A DNA stretch of 64,000 nucleotides, taken from positions 28,396,001 to 28,460,000 of the forward strand of contig CM114272.1 in the NCBI GenBank assembly GCA_050084515.1. The letters run 5' to 3'. Made by a program: the position numbers and the translations under genes. The stretch is from Blasia pusilla. Its lineage: Eukaryota; Marchantiophyta; Marchantiopsida; Blasiales. The notes beneath the pieces were generated by a model. The model was not told the origin of the DNA and searched no databases. It was given only the letters and a program-made list of their open reading frames with translations. Every line of letters starts with the position of its first letter. Within the stretch, counting starts at the first letter, position 1. Positions 9,817-20,502 of the stretch are shown here, piece by piece.

Positions 9817-10520
9817 TTATATGACTCATATGAGTCATATTTTACATACCACGACTAATAATGACTAACGACTACTTTAGACACAAAAGCCAAGTCATAT
9901 TTGTTTGGCGACTAAGCTAACTAGGATGGTCAGCTTAGGTGGAGGTTGGTATATGACTAGAGGGTGTAGTCATGAGGCCATGACTAACACGTCACTCAGA
10001 TGATGTGGAATAATGACACATCATCAATGACATGGATTATTTAGTGTGATGTGTCACTGATGACATGGACTATTGCTGTGACATGTCACTGATGATGTGG
10101 ACTTGAGTACGACTCGTCTAGTCATATGTGTATATTTTTCTAGTTACCACCAACGACTCCTTTAGTCATGGTTGGTGTGCAAAAGTTCAGAATATCCTAT
10201 CAAAATGCACCAAGTATACTCCATTGAGTTATAGTTGGCAACTCATGTAGTCATTTTATTTTATTGAAATGTTGGTATGGGCTCATGTAGTCATGTACTA
10301 TGACTAGAAGAGTAGATTTACATGACTACTATAAAAGAGGACACAACTGGTTTAGTCGTGAAGATATGACTATATGAGTAGCGGAAATTATATAGCCATT
10401 GCAACAGAACTGCATGAGTCATACAATTATGACTAGAGAGAACTTGAAGCTTACTACTTTAGTTTTTGAAGAGTACTGTGCAAGTTATATTGATATGACT
10501 AGTGGGAATATAAATTTTGG
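9817..10520. repeat. CACTA left subterminal repeat region
   Basis: The region is dense in short motifs in both orientations: ATGACTA/TAGTCAT, GACTCAT/ATGAGTC and ACGACTA, about 25 occurrences by eye. It also holds a cluster of GATGTGTCACTGATGACATG-like units (about 9995-10105). In CACTA elements such subterminal motifs bind the TNPA/TNP1 protein. There is no coding potential. Confidence 0.8.
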
Positions 10521-10824
10521 ATATTTTTGAATGTTTATTATGCCTTTTGAACGGTGCAAGAATGAATGGATCTGAATTATTGAAATCCTCTTTTGAAAAC
10601 AGATTTTGAGGGGTGGAATGTCACTTAAGAGTAGCTTCCATACACCAAATTACAAAATTAATCATTATTACGTGGGGTTATCATTCAAAAATAGATTAAA
10701 AAAAACAAATATCAAATATAATAGGGTTTATGATCTCATCTTGAAAGAGCAAGAGAGATTATGTCATCCATGAAAACAAAGTTATTGCACCTTAGATAGT
10801 TGGGTGCCAAAAGAAAAGACTATT
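10521..10824. other. AT-rich spacer downstream of the TNP1-like gene
   Basis: I see no gene or repeat here. It presumably holds the 3'UTR of the minus-strand gene that ends at 10825. Confidence 0.5.
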
Positions 10825-13260
10825 CTATTGAATCACCTTTCTCATATGCATCTCTGGCCAGAGCATGCTTGAACCAAGAGCATCACCAAATGTTTCTTGT
10901 GCAGGTTCGTCTATCAAATTCGGCATCCACAAAGCATAATCTGGTTCGAACACCTCGTTTAGATCAACCCTCACCACTCCTAAGGGGATGTCTTTGGCAT
11001 GGAACTTGTCTCTCCCACCAAAACCTGATATAACTTCTGACCCAAGCACCATCCTACTCAACTTTGGCTTGGTGAGTAATACGTGATCACCAATTCGTAT
11101 CTAAAAAAATACGTAGGTATTTAGTTAGTATCAATTCAAATTCTTTCCACATGCATTTGCACCATTAATCTGAAAATAAAAAACTGCTATGATATACGTG
11201 TTTGAAAGACCATCCCCATTTTGGAAGATGACGTGAAAAGTTCACAAGTCCTAGACGACCATTTGACTGTCCACAACAAGAATTATCAGTGTCGTCATAT
11301 AAACCTTGAATAGAAGAGGCCATTATAGATGAGATAAATTACCTTAGTTATTTTCTTAGACGGGCCTGATCTGATTTCACTTTCCTGCTCATTCAAACCA
11401 TTAGATTGTAGCCTAGACTTCTGTCTTTTGGATGGTGATGATTTGGCTTGGCTATCCATACTCACGTTTTCTGCACATTATGCACGACAAAGTCAATTGA
11501 AGGTTGTAGGAAGAAATGAGTTTTGTTTCGTGGATAGTTTGAAAACTATGCCACAGATAAATTCATTATGCCAAGGATGACATACTTACGAGTGATTCGA
11601 GTATCACCATCTGCACTTTCTGTGGAACTTCTCCTTTTGTTGCTCCGTTCTAGCACTTCAACAAACAATCCAAGTATTGAGAAATGAATTATAAAACCAG
11701 ATTCTTCACTTCAACAAGTAATTATATTATAAGACCCTACATGTAGTGAAGCTAAACTCTCTACTTACCACCGAATTGTGTAGTTGCCATTGCCTCTTTT
11801 TGTGTGGAGATCTTCCTCTTCCCTAATTGTCTGGCTGTAGAAGTTGGTATAGGTTCAACAGTGACTGTATTTACTCAAAACAAAGAAAGTCAGTTGTGAA
11901 ATGCTCATGCTGGAAAGGACAAGTAGTTATAACCATTGAAAACCAAGGGCGGAAGAATGAGAATGGGCTACCTGATGTGAGCTTCTCATCTGTTGTTGCA
12001 TATGGTTGAGAATTGGATGGCGAGGAACTAGAAATCTGGTGTGGTGTTGAAGACACATCCATTGCAGTAAGTTTGGACACCATTTCCATGAGTACACTTA
12101 ATGCCTTGTTTAGCCGTTCCATCTGCAACTTCACATCATCCAAATCTGCGCTCCACTTCTTTTCCACTTCTTCCAATTGAATAGTGACTCTAGATTCCAC
12201 ACTCTGCATATATAATCCAACGATCAATTAGGTACCAAAAAAATATGGTTTTGCAATTACACACTTAGATACAATCATGATACTAACACCATAATTCAAC
12301 ATGATTAAGGATATGATATTAACTCCATGACCCAATCAGATGAAGGTCATAATACTAGCCATGTCAAGCCAACGGGTAAGAAAAGAGTTAAGCATTTACA
12401 TTTACCGATGAACTCAATTGTGTGAAACCTGGTTGCTTAGGCAACTCGCTTCTCTCCGTATATTCTAGCCCCGTGCCCAAGGACTCCTTTGAGGTACGTT
12501 GTTGCACCTGCACATGCTCCTTAAATACATAAATTATGAAATTCATGCATGTGAAAGGATTCAATGCAAATATGGAAATGAAGCAATAATGCAAGTTTTC
12601 TACCATTATATAACTTTAGCAAGAAAAATAGGGAATGCCAAGATGACTTACATCAAGTCCATCTAAACCTGCACGGCCGGAGAAATTTAAAGTTTGGACC
12701 TTGGCCCTTGCTCGAGCCATCTTTTCTGCCTTCATTTTGCCCTCCTCGGAGAGCCAATAATCTACTAATCGATTCCATGACTCCTCATTGGTATCAGGGT
12801 GACATGGGACTGCTCGATGAGCCCCATGTAATGTCCAATAGTTCTTGACATTGGATCGCTCGGTTTTCAATAGTTGTGCTATTTTTTTCTTCATGAAATC
12901 AAGCGAAAGAGATGATGCACCCACATATGTGTATGCCTCAAGGATGTGATTCTGAATAGCAGCCATGCTGATAGAATTTTGTTTACCAATCTCAATGCAT
13001 GATAAGTCCAAGTACCTCATCACCCATACCTTCAATTCATTTAGCCAAGGCTCATAACCAGGAACTCTAGGCGACGGAATACCATTTGGCATGAGCTCAC
13101 ATCTAGGTTTTAAGTTTTGCTCCTTCCTAATGGAGACATCACGAGTCCACAAATCACGCTTTGTGCGACTTTGCCGCTCTCCTACAAACATACTACCATC
13201 CCAATTCTCAGATGTAAAAAATGTAGGGCCAACGATTATAAACTTACCAAATCATAATTA
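10825..13260 (-). CDS. CACTA TNP1-like gene, 3' exons
   Basis: Several minus-strand exons with GT-AG borders can be followed. 12616-13190 encodes a basic domain with GYEPWLNELKVWVMRYLDL and WNRLVDYWLSEEGKMKAEKM, close to the R-x-VDxWL pattern of plant transposase accessory proteins. 11871-12227 holds a heptad-like coiled coil (VESRVTIQLEEVEKKWSADL to EMVSKLTAMD). Small Ser/Lys-rich exons with nuclear-localisation-like KRQK and NKRRSS lie at about 11342-11865 and end in clear GTAAxT donors. The last exon (10825-11100) starts after TTTTTTTAG and reads IGDHVLLTKPK, VRVDLNEVFEPDYALWMPN. The likely role is binding subterminal repeats during CACTA transposition. The 5' exons lie beyond the MULE, at 25736-26815. 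Confidence 0.65.
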
Positions 13261-13635
13261 TGTTGAACTATATTAACTATAAGACCAACTTATATCAGTA
13301 ACAATTTCACACCTTTCATAATACAACAACCTATTTAAGTATAAATTTGCGAACTCGGAACCAAGTGAGAAGTCACCTTTAGATGCACCTGCTTGCGGGG
13401 TCAAATTTTCTGATGGGCTTGGTGTTGTGCAAGATTGAGACTACTACGGTATAATTCATCATCCGTATTCCCGTTGGCCAATGGAGGTGCCAACGGTGTT
13501 GGGGGCAGCGGTTGGGATGGCCCATGTCCCTTGTGTCCACAAAAGAAATACATTAGCTAGTTAGACTTCCAATTAATTAGATTCCCGTGTGCAAAACAAG
13601 AAAGAACAGAATAGTAAGCCTACTTACCCATGGGG
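13261..13635 (-). CDS. TNP1-like gene, proline-rich exons beside the MULE
   Basis: The minus strand encodes GHGPSQPLPPTPLAPPLANG and EFANLYLNRLLYYER in neighbouring frames, in keeping with the Pro-rich middle of TNP1-like proteins. The exon nearest the MULE ends PPW followed by the splice donor GGTAAGTAGG at about 13617-13630. The codons just before the donor are part of the MULE target duplication. Some frame damage is present. Confidence 0.5.
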
Positions 13636-13636
13636 G
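13627..13636. repeat. MULE target-site duplication, left copy
   Basis: CCCATGGGGG occurs here and again at 25736-25745, directly flanking the element. Mutator-like elements make 8-11 bp duplications, so 9 or 10 bp fits. Confidence 0.75.
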
Positions 13637-13780
13637 AAGAGGGGGGGGGGCTGGTATTCTGACAGGAGAGAGTAAGAGAGGAGAGGAAGAGAGGAAGAGA
13701 GGAGAGTCTCTCTTCCAAAAAAAAGGCCAAATCCGCCTCCTCTCTTCAAAAAATTTTGACATATTTGAAATTTTTGTTTG
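13637..13780 (+). repeat. MULE left terminal region (GA-rich inverted repeat)
   Basis: A G10 run is followed by a long (GA)-rich tract and by CCTCTCTTCAAAAAATTTTG. The right end, read on the minus strand, has AAGAGGAGAGGAAGAGAGGA and then TTTTTTTTGAAGAGAG. The match is good in the GA tract and looser at the extreme tip. Confidence 0.7.
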
Positions 13781-14240
13781 CTTTAAAATTCAGGAAATCT
13801 TTAGAAGAGAGTATTTAGTGGTCCACATTTGGCCCTAAAAAAACCTCCTCTTTCTTGGGGGCGAGAAAAAAGGAGACATCATAAGACCACCCTAAACATT
13901 TTTCCATCACTCTCCATGTGAGCCTAAGTTTCTTAACATTCCCTGTCTCGGTCAACAAAAAGTAGTGCCCTTGGTATTTTTGTTGGAGGACCACCCGGAT
14001 GGGTACCTCTCTTTTTGCAGGGATTGTTGCCTGCATCATGGCCTCCCCTAAATTGCCCCATAACGAACTTTCTGTCGGTTATGAATGGTGTCTGCTCAAG
14101 ACCAACTTTCTGAAATGTGAACAAATCAAATCCTTAGGTTGAGAAACCGAGAAGTTGCACCCCTCCCAACCCGTAAGAAAGCTCACCATAAGAAAGGAAA
14201 GATTTTTAGAAGTGATTTTCTTCCACCTTGCACCCACGAC
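13781..14240 (-). pseudogene. Degraded coding remnant in MULE left arm
   Basis: Two overlapping minus-strand frames (13815-14039 and 13933-14124) look like one former exon broken by a frameshift near 13950: peptide FQKVGLEQTPFITDRKFVMG, then KLRLTWRVMEKCLGWSYDVS and FFLAPKKEEVFLGP. I do not recognise a family. It lies downstream of the methyltransferase-like exon on the same strand and may be the 3' end of that gene or of a further one. Confidence 0.35.
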
Positions 14241-15415
14241 GATCTAACGGGTTGGGAATCCGAAATGGCAATCCGACAGGTAGTAGGAATCCTACACATC
14301 TTAGACAAGAAAAGAAGCCCTGGCTGGTTGGACAAATGAAGGGGAACGAGCCAAAAGTCAAGAAGCCCGCCACAATGCGCTAGAAGTTGGTCTCACCGGG
14401 ATAGAGTCCAATCACTCAAGCAATCAACCTATCGGAATCCGACAGGTTGCCTGGAAATGGTTAAAAAGTTGCAGTCGGAATCATACGTGTTGCAGAATTG
14501 TAATTCTGAGTACCTAAAAGAACACAATCCACAAGTCCAAAAACATATTCCAGCAAACTTTTACAAACACCATTATGGGTTGAAAAAATCTCGTCCTTTA
14601 TTACCTCCAAAGGAACCTCGGAAATGTACATTTCACCTAGTCTATGATTTCTTCAGCCTCGTCATCTACAAATTTACTCCTAACTCTCCTCAGTGACAGT
14701 ACCAAAGGAATGTCCTGGGATTCAAGTGACTCCTCTGGCCGATTGTAGATGGGGATCGAAAATGTTGGCGAATTCGAGAGCCTTGGCCCCCCCTAGGTAC
14801 ACCATAACGGTCCCATGTAACCTGTCTCGAGTCCCACCGCCTTCCTCGGCAGTATACCTTGTACGCTCTATAATATGACACCCATCCAGTATCAATATCT
14901 GCTCCGTCCCCGGTAATACCACTATGGCAACCGCACAGGTAGAAGGAATCCAACACGTCTGAGAGAAGAAAAGAAGCCTCGCCGCCTTTTACGGTGGCGG
15001 AAGGTGCCAAGGGAAGAAGCCCGCCAGACTACCTCTTAAGTTGGACCAACAGGGAAAGGGTCCGATCAGGCAACCTGTCGGAATCAGACAGGTTGCCTGG
15101 AGGTGGTAACAAGGGTGGAGTGGTCAAAAAGCGAAAAGTTGCAAGGAGGAGAAATCCGACGGGTTGCAGTGGTCATAAAGTGAAAGTTGCAAGCCGGAGA
15201 AATCCGACGGGTTGCAAAGTAGAAGTCCGTGGAGTACATAGACGATCACATTCGAAAAGAAAAAATGATCAGCAAACATTTACAAGCACCACCATCGATC
15301 AAAAAAATCTTCTGCTTTATATCATCCGAAAACAGCTCGGAACTGTACATTTGATCTATTCTATGAAATCTTTTGCCTCATTATCAAAAAACTTCCTACT
15401 CCAAATGTTGCAGTC
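14240..15415. repeat. Diverged tandem duplication of about 0.7 kb in the MULE left arm
   Basis: 14280-14695 and 14940-15415 share the same order of landmarks: AAGAAAAGAAGCC, AAGAAGCCCGCCA, a palindrome followed by TTGCCTGGA, then AGCAAAC-TTTACAA, CTCGGAA-TGTACATTT and a shared Pyr-rich end. The offset is 660-720 bp with small insertions. Between the copies, the minus strand encodes LPGTEQILILDGCHII (14722-14922), of unknown function. Confidence 0.75.
14425..15216. repeat. GC-rich palindrome family, left-arm copies
   Basis: There are full copies at 14425-14450 and 15070-15096, and right half-sites at about 15153-15168 and 15198-15216. The 15070 copy has CAACCTGTC paired with GACAGGTTG, a symmetric variant of the consensus arm GCAACCCGTCGG. 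Confidence 0.85.
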
Positions 15416-15430
15416 AAGCTGGGTCGTTGA

Positions 15431-15990
15431 GTTCTTTGAACTCACTCGTCATCGTCCGAGGCTTGCAAAATCACTTTCGGCCTTGCCCTCCCGATTTTGG
15501 GAATCATTGGAAGTGACGATGGAGTCACTACCAAGGGTGGCTCTGGAACCGGAGCTCTTGGCTTCGGTGGAGAGTTGTACACCCCAACGAGCCTTTCAGA
15601 TTACGCCTTTGCCTCCTTGCAAGGTCAAGCGATTCTGCCTTCCTCGAGGCAGAGAATGTTCCTGCCACTCTGCCAGGCGCCTTTGATACTTGCCCCTGAA
15701 AGTCCCACTAAGTCGAACACCAAGTCACCCGGCCTTGAGCAGAGCTCAATGAGCGTTTGCATCAGGGCTGGCGACTTTTCCCTTCCTCCCAGAAGTGGGG
15801 TATTGTCTTGCATGTAAATTCCCGGGGGGGAATTGTACAAACTATCTAATTTGTACCCATCGAGCATGGATCCACAGGATCCTGGATCTTGAACACTGGA
15901 AATTGTGCTCGGGCGAACGAAGCCGTGAGCGTAGGAGTGGTCCATCTCGTAAATCAAAGACGTTGGAAACAATGTCGAAACTAAAGAAGT
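15431..15990 (-). pseudogene. N6/N4 DNA methyltransferase-like C-terminal exon of the MULE minus-strand gene
   Basis: The minus-strand peptide PALMQTLIELCSRPGDLVFD, continuing LVGLSGASIKGAWQSGRN and ILCLEEGR, follows the layout of motif I and its flanks in beta-class N6/N4 DNA methyltransferases: a PGD-(hydrophobic)-D strand, a loop in which SG of FxGSG is kept, a helix, GR, then a hydrophobic strand ending in an acidic residue that contacts AdoMet. Reading on through a TGA and a TAA gives SERLVGVYNSPPKPRAPVPE, a Pro-rich tail, and the terminal SDDDE at about 15431. The catalytic (D/N)PP(Y/W) box is not seen in this exon. It is inactive as it stands because of the stops. Confidence 0.5.
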
Positions 15991-16024
15991 CGCTTGAGAA
16001 CATTTTCAATAACTGACTTTGGAT

Positions 16025-16404
16025 CAACCTGTCGGAGTCCAACAGGTTGTTTTGTCCCGGACCAACCCGTCGGAACCCGACGGGTTGCAGTTGCTTTTGG
16101 GTTTTCCCAGTTGATTTTGGTTTTTGGATGCAACCCGTCGGAAGGCGGCGGGTTCTTTGGCCTAGAGCAGCCCATGCTCGCTGAGAGCAACCCGTCGCTA
16201 TCAGGCGGGTTGCATCCAAAACCAAAATCAACCGGGAAAACTCCAAAAGCAATCGCGCAACCATCGGAACCCGACGGGTTGCAGGTACACCGCGGTTTTC
16301 CCTGTGTATGTGGGAAAGATGCAACCCGTCGGTTTCCGACGGGTTGCTCTCAGCCGAGCATGGGCTGCTCTAAGCCAGCAACCCGTCGCCTTCCGACGGG
16401 TTGC
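16025..16404. repeat. Palindrome array A (7 copies) in a predicted intron
   Basis: Copies start at 16025, 16063, 16130, 16187, 16257, 16321 and 16378, that is 38-70 bp apart. The arms follow GCAACCCGTCGG and its reverse complement around a 3-nt centre. The array lies between the donor at 16485-16490 (minus, GTAAGG) and the methyltransferase-like exon. Part of the array is itself an inverted duplication (16097-16249; 16157-16377). Confidence 0.93.
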
Positions 16405-16490
16405 TCACGGACAAAAAAAACCGAGATTGACTCTCATTCTACACATCATTATAAGATAATTGAAATTATTGTACAGGAATTGAGCCTTAC

Positions 16491-18140
16491 CCGAATCTGA
16501 CTCGTCACGGATCGGAGTGGGTACTCATTTTTTATGATCCACGATTGTGGCGTCCTCCACTTTAGCGACCTCTTGACGCACTGGAGGTTGAAGAGCTCGT
16601 CCTCGCTCCCTCCAGTCAACACCGAAGCAGCCCCTGTCACTCGGATAGGCGTCGCAAAGGAGAACAAAAGTGCAATCTGGTCATAAGTGAGCGGCACATT
16701 CCACTCGGTACCTCGTCGACGGATTCCGCCCCAAAGTCGCAACCCCGAGGGCAGATCGGCGATCAAGAGATCCACCGCAACCTCTTCGACCACTCCATTC
16801 ACCGTCCAGGCAGCGTGCCCGTTTCGTTGGAGCTTCTGTCCCAACGTTGTCAATTTTCCGATGGCTGGTGTCGACGCTTGAGAACTGAAGCTCTTCAGCT
16901 CATCCAGTAAAGGAGTGAACTGAAGGAGGACGCTTGTCCGGGTCGTTGTTTGTTTGTGTCTTCCCAATGATGATGGGCTGTATTCTCCTTGGGACAACCC
17001 GGGCACCTCTCGCTTCCGCTTCTCCCTAGCCTGGGGACGGCTTGTCGGGGTTTCTATGACCTCGGATTCTGGTGGCGTTTTTTTCGCCGAGGACCTGGTC
17101 GGACCCTCTCTCCCCGCTTGTCCGGACGATTCCGCCTATGGCCTTGAATCTTCAGCCTCTCTTTGGGAAGACTCGGCCTGTGAATTTTTCCCTCCCCTCG
17201 CCTTGCCTTTGAGACCCGCTGTGGATTTGTCTTTGGCTGTCCGGACCTTGGAAGCCAACTCGGTGTCTTGTGGGCTGCTCTTGCATCTCCTCGAAGAAGT
17301 CTTGCCGACGAAATTGGGGATGTCGTCTTGTCTTGAGGCCACTGCATCATGAAGCACTCGTAAGTCCTTATCCATGATGTCTTCAGGGTCGTTGAAGTCG
17401 AGCCAAATGGGGCAATTCTCCACCTCCCAATCGGACATGTGCTGCCCCATCTCCACGTCGTACATGGAGAATGTCTTTGCATCCGGCAGCGAAGCCCACA
17501 ATTTCAAGGCTACCGGTAGTTTTCCCCACGTACTGCGTTCACGGACGAGGTACCTGAAGACCATCCGTTGGGCAGCTTTTAGTCGAACAAAATCGGCCGT
17601 CTGCTCCTGTAGATCTCGCTTCTTCTTCGCTTGATCCCATTTGTTCCCCTCTACTTCTTTGTCAAGCTCTGCCTGAGGGAGGACGCAAACCTTGAACATG
17701 GTCTTGAATCTTGGGTTTTTTGTTGGCTTGTCCCGGATGTCGTCGAGCCAAACCTCGTAATCTCCAGAACTTTCAAGGTTTGCTTCGGCGGAATGGGCTC
17801 TAATCTTGAGCCCGCTTGCAAACCCTCCAAAGACGGACTTTCGATTACCCATAACGCGCGTCCCGGAACGACCATTCGCGTAGCCAATGTGAGATCACTG
17901 GATCGGACACACTCGGAGGATGGTGTGCCGCCCTCTTCTGGGCCTATGAGCCCTCGAGACTGATTTTCATCAATCCTATCCTCCTGAACTCGCTTATCCC
18001 GGACAACGCAAACCGATGCACGCGATCCGACACTTTCTCCCCAATCCGACCATGGGGATCTTCATCCCTCTTCTTTGGCGCTTGATAATCGCCTTCGGCT
18101 CCTTGTAGAACTCGGACCAAGTTCGGGGTTGAGAATCTTG
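16491..18140 (-). pseudogene. MULE minus-strand gene, large central exon
   Basis: One frame runs from 17852 to 16491 with a single TAG at 17136-17138. Peptides include LESSGDYEVWLDDIRDKPTK, ADFVRLKAAQRMVFRYLVRE and DVEMGQHMSDWEVENCPIWL, then a Lys/Ser/Glu-rich low-complexity stretch (about 17080-17260), and VDLLIADLPSGLRLWGG with WNVPLTYDQIALLFSF. It ends at the donor CGG|GTAAGG. The upstream part (17860-18140) is in another frame. I recognise no domain; LLIADLPSG is a possible (D/N)PP(Y/W)-like spot but lacks the expected residues. It is probably the middle of the protein ending in the methyltransferase-like exon. Confidence 0.5.
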
Positions 18141-18221
18141 ATCTATCGCTGCATCTTGCTCGCCGTGTATTTTGTTGCGGCAGAATCTGCGGCATCTTGG
18201 ATGAATTTGGCGACTCAGACG

Positions 18222-18495
18222 TTAGATACCTTCTCCCTCCGCTCTAGCTCGGTCGGCGCTTTTCTTGCGGCTTTGTATCTTCGACCAGCAAAGGATGGTT
18301 ACGATTGCATCTTGAGAAATAAACTTGTTTGCCCAAGTTTTCTTCTTAATCTGAGCACCCTTTGCAAGCATCTGATTAACAAGGGCATCGCCCAAGAACC
18401 CCCTGTACTCTCCCGAGTGCTTCGTAAGCACCTTCCTCACCCGATCGCAGTCCTGGATCCAGTGGTGGGTGACATTCCCCTCCGATACAATCCTG
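18222..18495 (-). pseudogene. MULE minus-strand gene, third exon
   Basis: After the acceptor-like TGTGCAG, the frame gives RIVSEGNVTHHWIQDCDRVR, KHSGEYRGFLGDALVNQML and KFISQDAIVTILCW, ending at EGEG|GTATCT. The exon is bounded by palindrome array B on its upstream side. No family is recognised. Confidence 0.5.
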
Positions 18496-18536
18496 CACAT
18501 CCAAACTCAACCCGTCAGGAAATTACATGGGTTCCT

Positions 18537-19000
18537 GCAACCCGTCGGACTCCGACGGGTCGTCACAGCTCAAGGTCGGATTCTAGCAACGAGCTAAATA
18601 ATGCAACCCGTCGGAGTCCGACGGATTGCATTCAGATTTGCTAATGCCTGGTAAGCAAACCGTCGGAGTCCGACGGGTTGCTCAATAGGCCGCCTTGTGA
18701 GGGTGTTTTTTTAAGAATGCAACTCGTCGGACTCCGAGGAGTTGCTCGAGTGACTGCAGGTTTAGAAGGTTTTTTCCCCAAAGCAACCCGTCGGAGTCCG
18801 ACGGGTTGCTTTGGGCCAAAAACTAGTTAAATCTATGTTCAATCAAACAAGTCGTCGGAGTCCGACGAGTTGCAATCTTAAAAAAAAATCCGAAAAAGCG
18901 TGCAGTCCAGCAACCCGTCGGAGTCCGACTTGTTGGTTTCGGCGAAAATAAACCTAACCCATTCATCAATCGAGCAACTCGTCGGAGTCCGACGAGTTGC
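18537..19000. repeat. Palindrome array B (8 copies) in a predicted intron
   Basis: Copies start at 18537, 18603, 18655, 18719, 18783, 18847, 18910 and 18974, with start-to-start distances of 66, 52, 64, 64, 64, 63 and 64 bp. Spacers of 25-39 bp share no obvious sequence. A degenerate ninth copy is at 18508-18533. The array fills the predicted intron between the donor at 19016-19021 and the exon at 18495. Copies 18783 and 18974 are perfect palindromes; 18974 carries the paired change GCAACTCG/CGAGTTGC. Confidence 0.95.
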
Positions 19001-19021
19001 GAAAGTGCTAAAGATACTCAC

Positions 19022-19510
19022 GTGTTCATGGCATGCATTGCCATCTCCACCGTCGCCATGTGATGAGGGTATGGGTGAAGGACCCCGCTTCACGCAGAAA
19101 TGTGCCTCCAATGAGTTGGGGCGCTCCTCCGAAACTTGGTCCACGCCATGAACTCGTGATTTCCATCCCGAGATGAAGAAATGCAGATTCCTCATCCGGC
19201 TGAATTCCGTGCCCTCAACTTGCCTTCTCAAGTCCTGGTCTCGCATCCTCCGAATGTGTCGAGCTTTTCCAAGTCCTCCTCGGTAACAGAGCTTGGGTTC
19301 CATGCTCGTCGTAAGGCTAAACATAGAAGGGAGAAAAGTCGGCGAGGATCTTGTCGCCGCCGATTTTTTTAGCTTCGCGATGTCCTCGTCGGACTGAATT
19401 TCGCGGACGTATTCCATTGTCCGCAATCGGCAGAGTGGAATCCTCAGGTCGTTGTGGCCCTCCATGAGTGCCATCACAACGCCCTCCATGAGTGCCATCT
19501 GCTTTACCAC
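19022..19510 (-). pseudogene. MULE minus-strand gene, second exon
   Basis: It starts after CTGACAG (19511-19517) and ends at GAACAC|GTGAGT (19016-19021), both standard splice borders. The peptide contains MEYVREIQSDEDIAKLKKS, RHIRRMRDQDLRRQVEGTEF and MRNLHFFISGWKSRVHGVDQ, basic and probably helical. The exon looks undamaged. The function is unknown; it is joined by position to the exon upstream. Confidence 0.55.
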
Positions 19511-19600
19511 CTGTCAGAACCGGGAGAAGAGGAATAAGCTACACTGAAATCCCAATGAATTGCAATTCACATAATTAAAAAAACCCAGAACCTCTCTTAC

Positions 19601-20230
19601 CCGCTCGAAAATGGGGTCGGTTTCTTGACCAGCTAACTTGTCTGAGACAAAGGCTGGAAAATCGACTGGAAACTCGTCGATCCGATAGAGGTCGATGTCC
19701 TCCGCCGGGATTGGAGTTGAGAATGACCGCTCTCCAGCTTCTTCGGCCATGTCCACCATCTCCACGCTGGTGGTCCTCATGACCTCGTCGTCATCGATTT
19801 CAACTTCTGTTGTTTCCACTATGTTGATTGTGTCCCCGGACTTAGTGGGGGACATTTCCCGCATCTCAACACTTGCGGTTGGACGGGCAGGGCTATCGTC
19901 AATGGCTATCACTTTTTCCCTCCTCGCTTTAGCCAGTTCTGCACTCCTCACCGACACATCCAGGCGCTTCTTTTCTCTCTTTTCGTCGGTGATCCTTTTC
20001 TTCAAGGCCTGCGACGTCTCGGCCTCTGCGTTCTGTTTATCTAGCGCCTCTTGAACACGTCTCGCAAGAAGCACTTGGTTGTGCATCTCCGCTTCCCTTT
20101 CCCGCACCTCGATTTCCTGCTGCCTAATTTCATTCGCCGAACGAGGCCCAGGAGAAGCTGACGCAGGAGTCCTAATGGACTTGGGAGTGAAGCTCCCTGA
20201 CTTGTTGGCTAGTGATTTTTTCCTCGTCAT
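19601..20230 (-). CDS. MULE minus-strand gene, first exon (coiled coil, acidic)
   Basis: The ATG at 20230 opens MTRKKSLANKSGSFTPKS; an in-frame GTG seven codons upstream is not needed. A long charged helix follows (IEVREREAEMHNQVLLARRV to KREKKRLDVSVRSAELAKAR), then an acidic Ser/Thr-rich part and ending DPIFER at the donor GCGG|GTAAGA (19595-19600). The basic start suits nuclear entry and the helix suits oligomerisation. A TATA box lies at 20503-20511. No known family. It is the N-terminal part of the gene that ends in the methyltransferase-like exon, assuming the splicing shown. Confidence 0.6.
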
Positions 20231-20502
20231 TTTTTCCGGAAATGCCTCCACCTATGTCCACGACGAATTCCTTGATCAGTCGCCTTGCTGATGTTGAGAT
20301 GGGAGCTCGAATCGCCTTGATGGTTAGCTCGAATCGTCCCGCTATCGCTCAGTCAAACCGTCTCGCTCTCGTTCCCTCCTATCGACTCGTGATGTGTCGC
20401 CGTGTGAAATGCCCCTTCGTATCTGATCAGCTGTTGCGCGGGAGAGTGAGGAGTGAGGAATGAAGATCGCGAAATAGAAACCAGAAATGAGCCATTTCTG
20501 CC

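Noticed and set aside
13577-13838. Pro-rich or Gly/Arg-rich genes at the MULE left end
   Set aside because: They come from the G-run and GA-rich terminal repeat.
15994-16500. A 168-codon protein on the plus strand across array A
   Set aside because: It repeats RRFPTGCS-like units because the palindrome is translated; it lies in a predicted intron of the opposite strand. The same holds for frames over 20536-21252 and 23188-23826.
18537-19000. A prokaryotic CRISPR array
   Set aside because: Spacing is regular and repeats are palindromic, but the repeats vary, the DNA is clearly a plant transposon with introns, and there are no cas genes or leader. Called an intronic palindrome array instead.
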